Assembly (NCBI RefSeq): GCF_020073745.1
Contig: NZ_JAIRAU010000047.1
Span: forward strand, 413,990 to 464,062
Length of the DNA stretch: 50,073 nt
Reading direction: 5' to 3'
Origin: Nannocystis pusilla
GTDB lineage: Bacteria > Myxococcota_A > Polyangia > Nannocystales > Nannocystaceae
The notes below the pieces were generated by a model, which searched no databases, was not told the DNA's origin, and saw only the letters and a program-made list of their open reading frames with translations. Positions 7,932 to 16,147 of the stretch are shown here, piece by piece. How positions within the stretch are numbered: the stretch's first letter is position 1; each line of letters opens with the position of its first letter. A program made the translations under genes and the position numbers.

Positions 7932-9320
7932 TCAAAACGCGTGCTCGCTCTGCAGGTACAGCGCCCCGCCCTCGCGGCCGAAGGCGCCCTCGACACGGAA
8001 CACCACGAAGCGGTCCCAGATCAGCAGCAGGCCGGGTCCGCCGGAGATGTAGAAGTGCTTGAACAGGTCGGCCATCTTCTGCGCGACCAGGCCGGCCTCG
8101 ACGAACAGCTCGAGGCCGACCCCGAGCGTGTGGCGGCGGATCTTGAGCTCGACCGGGGCGAAGCGCAGCTCGAACCCGGCCGTCGCCTTGTGCTTGCCGA
8201 TGAAGCGGCGGCGGCCGAAGCCGCGGCCGACGTAGGCGCCGCCGTAGGCCTCCATCGGGAACAGCCCGCCGAAGTCCCCGAGCGCCATCAACGAGGGCTC
8301 GCCCCACAGCGTGTCGAGGGTCAACCGGTGGGCCAGCACCACTTGCGAGGCGCCGAGCGACCAGTAGTTGCGGATCGAGCCGTGGAAGCGGCCCCAGCTC
8401 GTGGACGAGCCGGTGTACGGTCCGGACGCGTCGAACGTGACGTCGATCAGGCTGCCCTCGCGCGGGCTCCAGTCGTTGTCGCGGCTGTCCCAGGTCAGGC
8501 CGAGTCGCAGCACGCCGCGGCGCCAGCTGCCCTCGGCGGCCGGCAGCTCCTCGAGCAACCGGCTGCCCGGGTAACCGCGGACGACGTCGAGGTAGAAGAA
8601 GTAGCCCGAGTAGTGACGGAGCGTCCCGACGGCCCGTCCCGGCCGCTCGAGCACCCACAGCGGGTGCTCGAAGGTGAACCACCCGCCCCAGTTGTCCATG
8701 CGGATGTGGTTGTACGGCGACTGCACGTCCGCCGCGTCGAGCCGCTCGTGGTTGTTGATCCCGTAGAACGAGAACACCGGGTCGAGCGAGATGAACAGGC
8801 CGAAGTTGAAGATCTCGTTGCGGCCGAGCATGTTGCGCATGCGGGCGCTGAGGATGTGGTCCTGCACCAACTTCGTCGACACGCGCGACCACGCGAGCCC
8901 GTACACGCGGTTGAAGTTGTCGCCGGGCAGGCGGTACGCGTAGTTGAGCGAGCCGCCGAGCGTCAGGCCGGTGGCCGGCTGCGAGCTGAGGTGGGGCAGC
9001 GGCAGCAGGCGGTGGCGATTGTCGCGGGGGCGACGTTGCCGCTTGCGGAACCGCCGACCTGCCGGCGGCGTCACCGGCACGGTCGCCTCGGGCAACGTCG
9101 GCGGCGGCGGGCCGCTCTCCTCGTCGTGCGTCGCCAGCGGGATCACCGGCGGCAACTTCGGCCCCTCGGGCGGGACGCCCGGAGGCGTCGCCGGCGTCGC
9201 GCCGGGGACGGGCGACGGCGCGAGCGCGAGGGCGATGGCGCAAGCGGCGAACAAGGATTCGAAGCCCGGGGCAGTGTCGACCGCGCGCGCCAGCGATGCA
9301 AGGACCCGCTTGCCGCCCAC
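7932..9320 (-). CDS. Omp85-family outer-membrane beta-barrel (surface antigen domain, no POTRA seen)
   Basis: This 462-residue protein starts at a GTG (9318-9320) in the 34-nt gap to the divergent ATP-grasp gene. A signal-peptide-like segment (about residues 20-40) is followed by a Pro-rich and then basic linker (to about 100) and a barrel. Characteristic Omp85 elements are GLTWDSRDND..PREGS..DV, a near-canonical GGAYVGRGFGRRRFIGK (the usual RGF/RGY loop), and a GFELRF strand. The chain ends in Phe. POTRA domains, present in BamA and TamA, are absent from the N-terminal 100 residues, so it resembles the stand-alone or patatin-linked Omp85 barrels. Its role is unknown; export or membrane insertion is only a family-based guess. 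Confidence 0.8.
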   Translation of the reverse strand: MGGKRVLASLARAVDTAPGFESLFAACAIALALAPSPVPGATPATPPGVPPEGPKLPPVIPLATHDEESGPPPPTLPEATVPVTPPAGRRFRKRQRRPRDNRHRLLPLPHLSSQPATGLTLGGSLNYAYRLPGDNFNRVYGLAWSRVSTKLVQDHILSARMRNMLGRNEIFNFGLFISLDPVFSFYGINNHERLDAADVQSPYNHIRMDNWGGWFTFEHPLWVLERPGRAVGTLRHYSGYFFYLDVVRGYPGSRLLEELPAAEGSWRRGVLRLGLTWDSRDNDWSPREGSLIDVTFDASGPYTGSSTSWGRFHGSIRNYWSLGASQVVLAHRLTLDTLWGEPSLMALGDFGGLFPMEAYGGAYVGRGFGRRRFIGKHKATAGFELRFAPVELKIRRHTLGVGLELFVEAGLVAQKMADLFKHFYISGGPGLLLIWDRFVVFRVEGAFGREGGALYLQSEHAF

Positions 9321-9354
9321 GCGCTGTGCGCGCTAACTTGCGTCCACTGCGAAG

Positions 9355-10314
9355 ATGCCCGCCCCGATCGCCATCTTCTACGAGCACCCCGACTGGTTCC
9401 GCCCTCTGTTCAGCGAGCTCGAGCGGCGGGGCCTCCCGTTCGTCCGCCTCGCCGCCGAGCGGAGCTGCTTCGACCCTGGCGAGCGAGACCCGCCCTACGG
9501 CCTCGTGTTCAACCGCGCCAGCCCCTCGGCGTACCTCCGCGGCCGCGGTCAGACCACCCATTACACGCTCGCAATCCTGCGGCACTGGGAGCGGCGCAAG
9601 ATCCCCGTCGTCAACGGCAGCGCCGTCTATCGCTACGAGGTCTCCAAGGCCGATCAGCTGGGCCTCCTCGACGACCTCGGCCTCGGCTACCCGCGCGCGC
9701 GCGTCATCAACCACGCCAGCCAGGCGCTGGCTGCCGCCGAGGGGTTGCGCTGGCCGCTCCTCGTCAAGGCCAACGTCGGCGGCAGCGGGGCCGGCATCCG
9801 CCGCTTCGACGACGGCGACGAGCTCGCGCGGGCTGCCGACGCCGGCGAGCTCGACCTCGGCCTCGACCAGACTGCGCTCGTGCAGGAGCTGTGTCCGTTG
9901 CGCGGCGGGCGGATCGTGCGGGTCGAGGTCGTCGGTCGCAAGTTCCTCTACGCCATCGAGGTCTTCCCCCCGCCCTCGTCCTTCAACCTGTGCCCGGCCG
10001 ACGCCTGCCAGACGGCCGACGGACGCGACCTCGTGCGCTCGGCCTGTGCCCTCGATGCCCCAAGGACGGGCATGCGCGTCCAGGGCTACACGCCCCCGCC
10101 CGAGGTCATCCGCGCCGTCGAGGCGATCGCCGAGGCGGCCGCGCTCGACGTCGGCGGCGTCGAGTATCTCGTCGACGACCGCGACGGCGAGATCTACTAC
10201 TACGACATCAACGCCCTCTCGAACTTCGTCGCCGACGCCCCCAACGTCGTCGGCCTCGACGCCTTCGCCCGCTGCGTCGACTACCTGCAGGCCCGCTGGG
10301 AGGCCGGCACCTGA
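9355..10314 (+). CDS. ATP-grasp ligase of the RimK type
   Basis: This 319-residue protein has an ATP-grasp fold: a pre-ATP-grasp region, the lysine-bearing WPLLVKANVGGSGAGI loop (about residues 136-151), an acidic VEVVGRK.LYAIEV segment, and the Mg-binding end YDINALSNF. ATP-grasp ligases join a carboxylate to an amine or thiol through an acylphosphate. The substrate is not evident. Notable extras are a small Cys-containing NLCPADACQ stretch and the near-adjacent flavin monooxygenase gene 40 nt downstream, which suggests joint modification of one small molecule or peptide. The ATG at 9355 is the natural start. Confidence 0.85.
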   Translation: MPAPIAIFYEHPDWFRPLFSELERRGLPFVRLAAERSCFDPGERDPPYGLVFNRASPSAYLRGRGQTTHYTLAILRHWERRKIPVVNGSAVYRYEVSKADQLGLLDDLGLGYPRARVINHASQALAAAEGLRWPLLVKANVGGSGAGIRRFDDGDELARAADAGELDLGLDQTALVQELCPLRGGRIVRVEVVGRKFLYAIEVFPPPSSFNLCPADACQTADGRDLVRSACALDAPRTGMRVQGYTPPPEVIRAVEAIAEAAALDVGGVEYLVDDRDGEIYYYDINALSNFVADAPNVVGLDAFARCVDYLQARWEAGT

Positions 10315-10323
10315 CCTTTCGAC

Positions 10324-10360
10324 CACCTGACTCATCGACCATGTAGGAACGGACATGCGC
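10324..10360. repeat. 14-bp-family array that supplies a start codon
   Basis: CCTG at 10326, CATG at 10340 and CATG at 10354 are exactly 14 bp apart. The last CATG contains the ATG (10355) of the monooxygenase, and the preceding AGGAACGG segment is its likely ribosome binding site. Confidence 0.75.
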
Positions 10361-11374
10361 TTCGGATATTGGCTCCCCGTGTTCGGCGGCTGGCTGCGCA
10401 ACGTCCCCGACGAGGGCATGGCGGCCACCTGGGACTACGCGCGCCGGCTCGCCGTGCGCAGCGAGGAGCTCGGCTGGGACCTCACCCTCGTCGCCGAGCT
10501 GTTCCTCAACGACATCAAGGGCCCGGCCGCGCCCGCGCTCGACGCCTGGACCACCGCCGCCGCGCTGGCCGCCGTCACCACCCGGCTCGAGCTCATGGTC
10601 GCCGTGCGGCCCACCTTCCACAGCCCCGCGATCTTCGCCAAGCAGGCCGCCAACCTCGACCGGATCAGCAACGGCCGGCTCGCGCTCAACGTCGTCTCCT
10701 CGTGGTGGTCCGACGAGGCCCGCCGCTACGGCGTCCGCTTCGAGCGCCACGACGACCGCTACGCCCGCACCGACGAGTGGCTGCGCGTCGTCACCGGCGC
10801 CTGGCGAGCGCCCGAGTTCACGTTCCACGGCGAGCACTACCGCGTCGACGACTGCGTGCTCGAACCCAAGCCGGTGCGCCGCCCCGTGATCTACGCCGGC
10901 GGCGAGTCCGAGGCCGCCAAGTCCCTGATCGCCCGCGCCTGCGACGCCTACGTCATGCACGGCGACCCGCCCGAGCGCGTCGCTCCCAAGATCGCCGACA
11001 TGCGGCGCCGCCGCGAGGCCCTGGAGCTGCCGCCGATGCGCCACGGCATGGCCGCCTACGTCATCGTCCGTTCGACCGAGGCCGAGGCCGAACGCGAGCG
11101 CGCGCGGATCACCGACGTGTCCGAAGGGTCACCCGGCTACGCCAACTACCGCGACTACCTCGCCAACACCCAGCTCGAGCAGCAGGTCAGCCGCGAGGAC
11201 TACTCGGTCTCGAACCGCGGCCTGCGAGCCGGCCTCGTCGGCACCCCCGAGCAGGTCGCCGACCAGATCCGCCGCTTCGCCGCCGCCGGCGTCGACCTGC
11301 TGCTGCTGCAGTGCAGCCCCCAGCTCGAGGAGATGGAGCGGATCGCCGCCGAGGTCATGCCGCTGGTCCGCTGA
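10355..11374 (+). CDS. LLM-class flavin-dependent monooxygenase (alkanesulfonate monooxygenase-like)
   Basis: This 339-residue protein belongs to the bacterial luciferase-like monooxygenases, which use reduced FMN and oxygen. Family features are the N-terminal FGYWLPVFGGW, the AAVTTRLELMVAVRP strand, DRISNGRL.LNVVSSWW (typical of the SsuD/SfnG branch), GEHYRV.D, and the C-terminal GTPEQVADQIRRFAAAGVDLLLLQ. SsuD-like enzymes cleave sulfonates or sulfones, but the substrate here is not proven. It follows an ATP-grasp ligase in the same direction and shares its likely transcript. Three nt after its stop codon a five-unit palindromic array with a T-run begins, a good terminator candidate. Confidence 0.88.
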   Translation: MRFGYWLPVFGGWLRNVPDEGMAATWDYARRLAVRSEELGWDLTLVAELFLNDIKGPAAPALDAWTTAAALAAVTTRLELMVAVRPTFHSPAIFAKQAANLDRISNGRLALNVVSSWWSDEARRYGVRFERHDDRYARTDEWLRVVTGAWRAPEFTFHGEHYRVDDCVLEPKPVRRPVIYAGGESEAAKSLIARACDAYVMHGDPPERVAPKIADMRRRREALELPPMRHGMAAYVIVRSTEAEAERERARITDVSEGSPGYANYRDYLANTQLEQQVSREDYSVSNRGLRAGLVGTPEQVADQIRRFAAAGVDLLLLQCSPQLEEMERIAAEVMPLVR

Positions 11375-11438
11375 AACATGTCCCGATCGACATGTTTTAA
11401 ATACAATGTCCTCATCGACATGCCCCTTCGGACACCCC
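11374..11438 (+). terminator. Five-unit 14-bp array with T-tract, probable terminator
   Basis: Units start at 11377, 11391, 11405, 11419 and 11433. The first pair forms a 9-bp stem (AAACATGTC / GACATGTTT) with a 6-nt loop, followed by TTTTAAA. It lies directly after the monooxygenase stop. The combination of hairpin and T-run matches an intrinsic terminator; the remaining units extend the array. Confidence 0.7.
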
Positions 11439-11595
11439 GGACGACTGCGCCGGGCCCGGTGACCTCGACCTCTGCTCGGTAGTCACGCGAGCGCCGCGGG
11501 GATGCACCGCCACCGGGGCTGCCCCAAGCGGGGTTGGCGAGCGGGCTCACGTCCCGCGCCTGCAAAACCTCGCCGGCTCCGCGCGACCTCTCGGT

Positions 11596-13254
11596 GTGAG
11601 ACTCCGGCTGCTCCTCGCCCTCGCCTTCGCCCCCTCCTGCATCGACTTCGTCCTCGACGCCGACCTCGACGGCCCGCGGATCGTCGCCACCGACCTGCCC
11701 GGTCCGCGCGCCGTCGAGGTCCCCGTGGCGGGCCCGTGGCGGCTCGAATTCAGCGAGCCGCTCGCCCCCCGGCACCTGCGCGTCGCCCTGCTCGAGTGGC
11801 CGACCGCCGGCGCCTGCGAGCTCACGCCCGAGTGCGACAAGGGCAGCTGCGAGCGCGGCCGCTGCCAGACCGACCCGATCGCCGCCGCCGACCTGCGCGC
11901 GCTCGAGCGCGGCGACCCGCTCGACGGCGCCGTCGCCCTCTCCGTCACGCTCGAAGACATGCCCGATGGGACAGGCTCGAAAGTACAGCTCGTCCCGCAG
12001 CGCCCGCTCGCCGCGCACGCCCGCCACAGCCTGCTCGTGTTCGCCCGCGACCGCCGCGGCGCCCCCCTGGTCGACGACGACGGCGAGGCCGCGGTGTGGC
12101 GGCGCGACCTCGTCACGGCCGGCCCCGCGAGCTCGGGCCCCGCGCCGCGCCTGGTCTCGCCGCCGCCGGGCGCCGACCTCGTGCCCACCGACCTCGCCCG
12201 CGTCGACACCGCCTTCGCCCGCCCCGTCGTCCTCGCCGCCGGCGCCACCCTGCAGCTGCGCGGCGCCGACGACAGCCTGCGCGAGCTCCTCGACCCCGAA
12301 CCGTGCCCCGGCTGGGTGCCCGGCCTGTGCCTGTCCTGGAGGACAGCCGCGCCGCTGGCCCCGGGCGTCGTCTACGAGCTCGGCGGCGGCACCCTGCGCG
12401 ACCGCGCCGGCCGCCCCGCGATCGCCCCGCGCGAGTTCGCCGGCTTCCGCACCGGCCCCGGCCCCGACGCCGCCCCGCCCGACCTCGACGGCCTGGCGTT
12501 CGCGCTCGTCGGGCGCTGCCTGCACGCCCGCCTGAACGCCCGCGAGCCGCTGCGCCTGCGCCTCGAGGTCGGCGCCGCCGCGCGCGAGTTCGTCGCTCCC
12601 GCCGGCCCGGTCGACGTCGGCCTGCGCCTGGACGGCTCCGCCGGCGCCGAGGTCACCGCCATGCTGGAGGCCTGGGACCTCGCGGGCCGCCGCGCCGAGC
12701 GCTCCGCAACACATGTCCTCGGGGACAGCTTCGATCGGACCGCCCCGCCGCTGGCCCTCGTCGAGGTGCTGGCCAACCCGCGCGGCCGCGAGCCGGCGCA
12801 GGAGTTCGTCGAGCTGGCCGACCTGCGCACCACCGGCGAGCCGCTGCAGGTCGCCGGCCTGCGCCTCGTCGACGGCTCCCCGGGCGCCGTCGACCCCGCC
12901 GGCGGCGATCCGCTGCCCCCCTTCACCTCCGCGCCCGGCCAGCGCCACGTCGTCGTGCCCGCCGCCTACGACCCGGCCGCCGGCGACGATCCCGGCCCGC
13001 CGCCGGGCACCTCGCTGCTCCGCGTCGACGCCTCCCTGGCCTCCGGCGGCCTCAAGAACAGCCCCGGCGAGGTCGTCGCCCTGGTCTTCGAGACAGGTGC
13101 GAACGGACCTGTCGTCCTGGACAGCTATGGCGGCTGGCACGACCCCGGCGACCTGCCGGGGCGCTCGCTCGCCCGCGACCCGGGCGGCTGCGACACCCCC
13201 GCCGCCTGGGCCCCGCACCCGGGCGGGCGCGCGAACCCGGGCCTCGGGCCGTGA
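11596..13254 (+). CDS. Lipoprotein with Ig-like repeats and a lamin-tail-like C-terminal domain
   Basis: This protein of about 552 residues starts at a GTG and has a short lipoprotein signal (LLLALAFAPSC, Cys at about residue 15). The middle holds two Big_5-like segments that compare strands such as VEVPVAGPWRLEFSEPL and VDTAFARPVVLAAG, plus a small Cys-rich loop (ELTPECDKGSCERGRC). The C-terminal part, from LVEVLANPRGREPAQEFVEL onward, looks like a lamin-tail domain, which is common in secreted bacterial proteins. It is probably surface-exposed. Four copies of the 14-bp palindrome interrupt its codon pattern (11958, 12330, 12712, 13094), the densest intragenic cluster in the window. The function is unknown. 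Confidence 0.75.
   Translation: MRLRLLLALAFAPSCIDFVLDADLDGPRIVATDLPGPRAVEVPVAGPWRLEFSEPLAPRHLRVALLEWPTAGACELTPECDKGSCERGRCQTDPIAAADLRALERGDPLDGAVALSVTLEDMPDGTGSKVQLVPQRPLAAHARHSLLVFARDRRGAPLVDDDGEAAVWRRDLVTAGPASSGPAPRLVSPPPGADLVPTDLARVDTAFARPVVLAAGATLQLRGADDSLRELLDPEPCPGWVPGLCLSWRTAAPLAPGVVYELGGGTLRDRAGRPAIAPREFAGFRTGPGPDAAPPDLDGLAFALVGRCLHARLNAREPLRLRLEVGAAAREFVAPAGPVDVGLRLDGSAGAEVTAMLEAWDLAGRRAERSATHVLGDSFDRTAPPLALVEVLANPRGREPAQEFVELADLRTTGEPLQVAGLRLVDGSPGAVDPAGGDPLPPFTSAPGQRHVVVPAAYDPAAGDDPGPPPGTSLLRVDASLASGGLKNSPGEVVALVFETGANGPVVLDSYGGWHDPGDLPGRSLARDPGGCDTPAAWAPHPGGRANPGLGP
11955..11990. repeat. Intragenic 14-bp array, 3 units (lipoprotein gene)
   Basis: CATG at 11958, CAGG at 11972 and CAG at 11986 are in exact 14-bp phase and encode the segment around EDMPDGTGSK. 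Confidence 0.65.
12328..12348. repeat. Intragenic palindrome (lipoprotein gene)
   Basis: CCTG at 12330 and CAG at 12344 form the inverted repeat CTGTCCTGGAGGACAG. Confidence 0.6.
12710..12730. repeat. Intragenic palindrome (lipoprotein gene)
   Basis: CATG at 12712 and CAG at 12726 frame TGTCC-TCGG-GGACA. Confidence 0.6.
13092..13127. repeat. Intragenic 14-bp array, 3 units (lipoprotein gene)
   Basis: CAGG at 13094, CCTG at 13108 and CAG at 13122 are spaced 14 bp apart. Confidence 0.65.
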
Positions 13255-13296
13255 ACATTGCCGAGAGGCGCCCGATCGGCGATGCTCCGCCGCCGC

Positions 13297-15549
13297 ATGG
13301 CGACCCCCGAGACCCCCGAGACCGAGGCCGCCGGCGAGCGGATCGAGGGGGCCGTGCTCCGCGTCGTCCACCACAACCCGCAGACCCGCTACACCGTGCT
13401 GCGGGTCGTGCGCCCCGGCGAGGTCGCGCCGCAGACGTGGGTCGGCCGCTCGACCGGCATCGAGGAGGGCATGCAGGTCACCGCCGCGGGCGAGTGGACG
13501 CACCACCCGAACTACGGCAAGCAGTTCAACTTCGCCAGGATCGCCGCCAAGGCCCCGACCACCCTGCCGGGCATCCAGCGCCGCCTCGAGCGCTACCCCG
13601 GCCTCGGCGCCGAGAAGGCCGAGCGGATCGTCCAGCGCTTCGGCCTCGACACCCTCTCGATCCTCGACAAGTCGCCGCGCCGCCTGCTCGAGGTCGAGGG
13701 CATCGGCCCCAAGACGCTCGAGCGGATCATCGCCCACCACACCGCGCGCGGCGGCCCGACGGCGGAGATCGAGAACCAGCTGCTCGAGCTCGGCCTGCCG
13801 ACCCACTTCGCCGACGCGATCAGCCAGCGCTTCGGCGAGACCGCCCTCACCGTCCTGCGCCAGCACCCCTACCGCCTGGCCCGCGAGGTCCGCGGGATCG
13901 GCTTCATCACCGCCGACAAGATCGCCCGCGCCCTCGGCGTCGACCTCGAGAGCGACGAGCGCATCGAGGCGGGCCTCTTCCACACCCTCGAGCAGTCGGA
14001 GCAGAACGGCCACTGCGCCCTGCCCATGCCGATCCTCGTGCAGAACGCCGAGCGCCTGCTCGAGCTGCCGCCGGCCCGCATCGAGCCGGCCGCCATGGCG
14101 CTCGTCCGCTCCGGCGCGCTCGTGCTCGAGGAGCGCGAGGGCGAGGACGGCGAGCCGCTGCCCGCCCTGTGCTACCCGCCGCGCTTCTACGACGCCGAGC
14201 GCAACGTCGCCGAGATCCTCACCGACATCGCCCTCGGGGCCGGCAAGGGCCGCCAGCGCTGGACCGCCGTCGATCCGCCGCCCGGCCTGTCCGCCGGCCA
14301 GCAGGCCGCGATCGCGGCGATCCGCGACGCCGGCCTGGTCGTCCTGACCGGAGGGCCAGGTACGGGCAAGAGCACCGTCACCCGCGCGATCATCGACACC
14401 GCGCTGGCCAACGAGTCGCCGGTGCTGCTGGCCGCCCCGACCGGCCGGGCCGCCAAGCGCCTCGCCGAGGCCACCGGCCAGCGCGCCACTACCATCCACC
14501 GCCTCCTCGAGATCGAGGGCGGCACCGGCGAGTTCTTCCACAACGCCCACAACCCGCTGCCCGAGGGCCTGGTCGTGATCGACGAGGCGTCGATGCTCGA
14601 CCTCCCGCTGGCCGAGGCGCTGCTGCTCGCGCTCACGCCGCATCACCGCCTCCTGCTCGTCGGCGACGCCGACCAGCTGCCCTCGGTCGGCCCCGGCAAC
14701 GTCCTCCGCGACGTCCTCGCCGCCGCCGACCGCCCCGACTCGCCGATCCCGGTGGTGCGGCTGACCCAGATCTTCCGCCAGGCCGAGGGCTCGTCGATCG
14801 TCACCTCGGCCCACGCGATCCTGCGCGGCAAGGTCCCCGAGTCCGACCGCAGCGAGGGCGGCCAGTTCTACGTCGTCCAGGCCCGCGACAGCGAGCGCGC
14901 CCACGAGCTGGTGCTCAAGGCGATCACCGAGCGGATCCCCAAGGCCTACGGCCTCGACCCGCGCACCGAGGTCCAGGTGCTGTGCCCGATGCACAAGGGC
15001 AAGGCCGGCACCGAGGCGCTCAACGCCGCGCTCCAGGCCCACCACACCGCCGGCGCGCCCGAGCTGGTGCTGCCCGGCCGCCCCCCGCGGGTCTTCCGCG
15101 TCGGCGACCGCGTGATGCAGACCAAGAACGACCACGAGCGCGGCGTCTTCAACGGCGACATCGGCCTCGTCACCGCCGTCGATCCCGAGCGCCAGATCCT
15201 CACCGTCGAGGTCGACGGCGACCCTGTCCCTTACGACAGCAAGCAGCTCAACGCGCTGCAGCTCGCCTACGCCGTCTCGATCCACAAGAGCCAGGGCAGC
15301 GAGTTCCCCGCGGTGGTCGTGCCCCTGCTCGGCGAGCACCACGTCATGCTGCGCCGCAACCTCCTCTACACCGCCGTCACCCGCGCGCGCCAGCTGTGCG
15401 TCCTGGTCGCCGACCCGCGCGCCCTGACCCAGGCCGTCCACCGCAGCGACGCCGCCCGCCGCTTCACCGGCCTGCGCGAGCGCCTGCTCACCGCCCTGCG
15501 CGAGCGCCTCGGCGAGCGCCGGACCGTGCGCCACATCGACAGCGCCTGA
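13297..15549 (+). CDS. recD2: RecD2-type 5'-3' DNA helicase (RecD/TraA family)
   Basis: This 750-residue SF1B helicase matches RecD2, the RecD-like enzyme that works without RecBC. The N-terminal OB-like and helix-hairpin-helix region (GIGPKTLERI, GIGFITADKIA) precedes the motor. Motifs seen: Walker A TGGPGTGKS (residues 351-359), Walker B VVIDEASML (D429, E430), GDADQLPSVGPG (motif III), and the C-terminal VSIHKSQGSEFP and YTAVTRAR motifs. I favour the ATG at 13297; an in-frame ATG at 13282 is possible. The Walker A loop is written with unusual codons (GGA GGG CCA GGT ACG) that create a 14-bp-family palindrome. The gene follows the lipoprotein closely, and a five-unit array begins right after its stop. 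Confidence 0.93.
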   Translation: MATPETPETEAAGERIEGAVLRVVHHNPQTRYTVLRVVRPGEVAPQTWVGRSTGIEEGMQVTAAGEWTHHPNYGKQFNFARIAAKAPTTLPGIQRRLERYPGLGAEKAERIVQRFGLDTLSILDKSPRRLLEVEGIGPKTLERIIAHHTARGGPTAEIENQLLELGLPTHFADAISQRFGETALTVLRQHPYRLAREVRGIGFITADKIARALGVDLESDERIEAGLFHTLEQSEQNGHCALPMPILVQNAERLLELPPARIEPAAMALVRSGALVLEEREGEDGEPLPALCYPPRFYDAERNVAEILTDIALGAGKGRQRWTAVDPPPGLSAGQQAAIAAIRDAGLVVLTGGPGTGKSTVTRAIIDTALANESPVLLAAPTGRAAKRLAEATGQRATTIHRLLEIEGGTGEFFHNAHNPLPEGLVVIDEASMLDLPLAEALLLALTPHHRLLLVGDADQLPSVGPGNVLRDVLAAADRPDSPIPVVRLTQIFRQAEGSSIVTSAHAILRGKVPESDRSEGGQFYVVQARDSERAHELVLKAITERIPKAYGLDPRTEVQVLCPMHKGKAGTEALNAALQAHHTAGAPELVLPGRPPRVFRVGDRVMQTKNDHERGVFNGDIGLVTAVDPERQILTVEVDGDPVPYDSKQLNALQLAYAVSIHKSQGSEFPAVVVPLLGEHHVMLRRNLLYTAVTRARQLCVLVADPRALTQAVHRSDAARRFTGLRERLLTALRERLGERRTVRHIDSA
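14341..14361. repeat. Palindrome written into the RecD2 Walker A codons
   Basis: CCTG at 14343 and CAGG at 14357 are 14 bp apart. The codons here are GGA, GGG, CCA, GGT and ACG, whereas the gene otherwise mostly uses GGC, CCG/CCC and ACC. The encoded motif is fully conserved. Confidence 0.6.
15221..15241. repeat. Intragenic palindrome (recD2)
   Basis: CCTG at 15223 and CAG at 15237 are 14 bp apart. They introduce two CCT proline codons, otherwise rare in the gene. Confidence 0.5.
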
Positions 15550-15554
15550 GCGAA

Positions 15555-15620
15555 AGGACATGCCCTCGTGGACATGTCCTCATGAACATTTTTTAAAGGG
15601 CATGTCGGAAAGGACAGCCT
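15555..15620 (+). terminator. Five-unit 14-bp array with T-tract after recD2
   Basis: Units start at 15559, 15573, 15587, 15601 and 15615. The third unit runs into TTTTTTAAA, so the second hairpin plus T-run resembles an intrinsic terminator. The array begins within 10 nt of the recD2 stop. Confidence 0.7.
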
Positions 15621-16147
15621 CGCCTAGCCACTGCACCGCAGAGACACCGCGCAGAAGCGCAGCGGCCCCGACCGGCCCGCACTCGCTGCCGACCTGCCCC
15701 GCCGAGCAGCACGTGCCTCCCCCGACAGCGACCACGCGCCTCTCTCCAGGCCCGCGCCTCGGCGCCCGCACCACCTGTCTCTCGAGACATGCACCCGGCC
15801 CGGCCCGACACGTGGAGCGACCGCCTCCCCGTGCATCCGAGCCCGCGCTCGGGGCGGCCGCTCCGCCGGCGGGCCGATCCGTCGTGCGCCGACCCACGCG
15901 GACCGCGAACCCCTGGTCGCACAGCCCAGCGCGAGCTCGTCGAGCGCCGTTCGCCGCGGCCGGGCGCCTCGCAGGGAGGGGTCCGCCCCGTCCACCGCGG
16001 TCCCCGCCCCGTCGGGCCCGCCTGCGACGATCCGGAGCAGCGTCCACGCCCCGCCTGGCCCGCGAAGGCGCCCGCGGCCAGGGGTCACCGCGCTCCGGTG
16101 GGGGTGCTTTTTTCCGCCAGGCGCGTGTGGTACTGACCTCGGTCAGG
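15621..16147. other. Gene-free stretch between recD2 and yebC
   Basis: About 530 nt with no supported gene; open frames on both strands are low-complexity Arg/Pro translations. It contains one two-unit member of the 14-bp family at 15772-15795. The promoter of the yebC-ruvCA operon should lie in its right half, but I cannot point to it. Confidence 0.5.
15772..15795. repeat. 14-bp-family hairpin, intergenic
   Basis: CCTG at 15774 and CATG at 15788 frame a TCTC-TCGAGA core. Confidence 0.6.

Noticed and set aside
11200..15561. Very long open frames overlapping recD2 and the lipoprotein (minus 1453 codons; plus 1364 codons)
   Set aside because: Composition-driven open frames in GC-rich DNA. Their translations are Arg/Ala/Pro or Ala/Gly/Val/Asp low-complexity sequence with no domain, while the frames chosen have clear conserved motifs.
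15621..16147. Small gene between recD2 and yebC
   Set aside because: All open frames there are Arg/Pro-rich translations without a ribosome binding site or recognisable domain.
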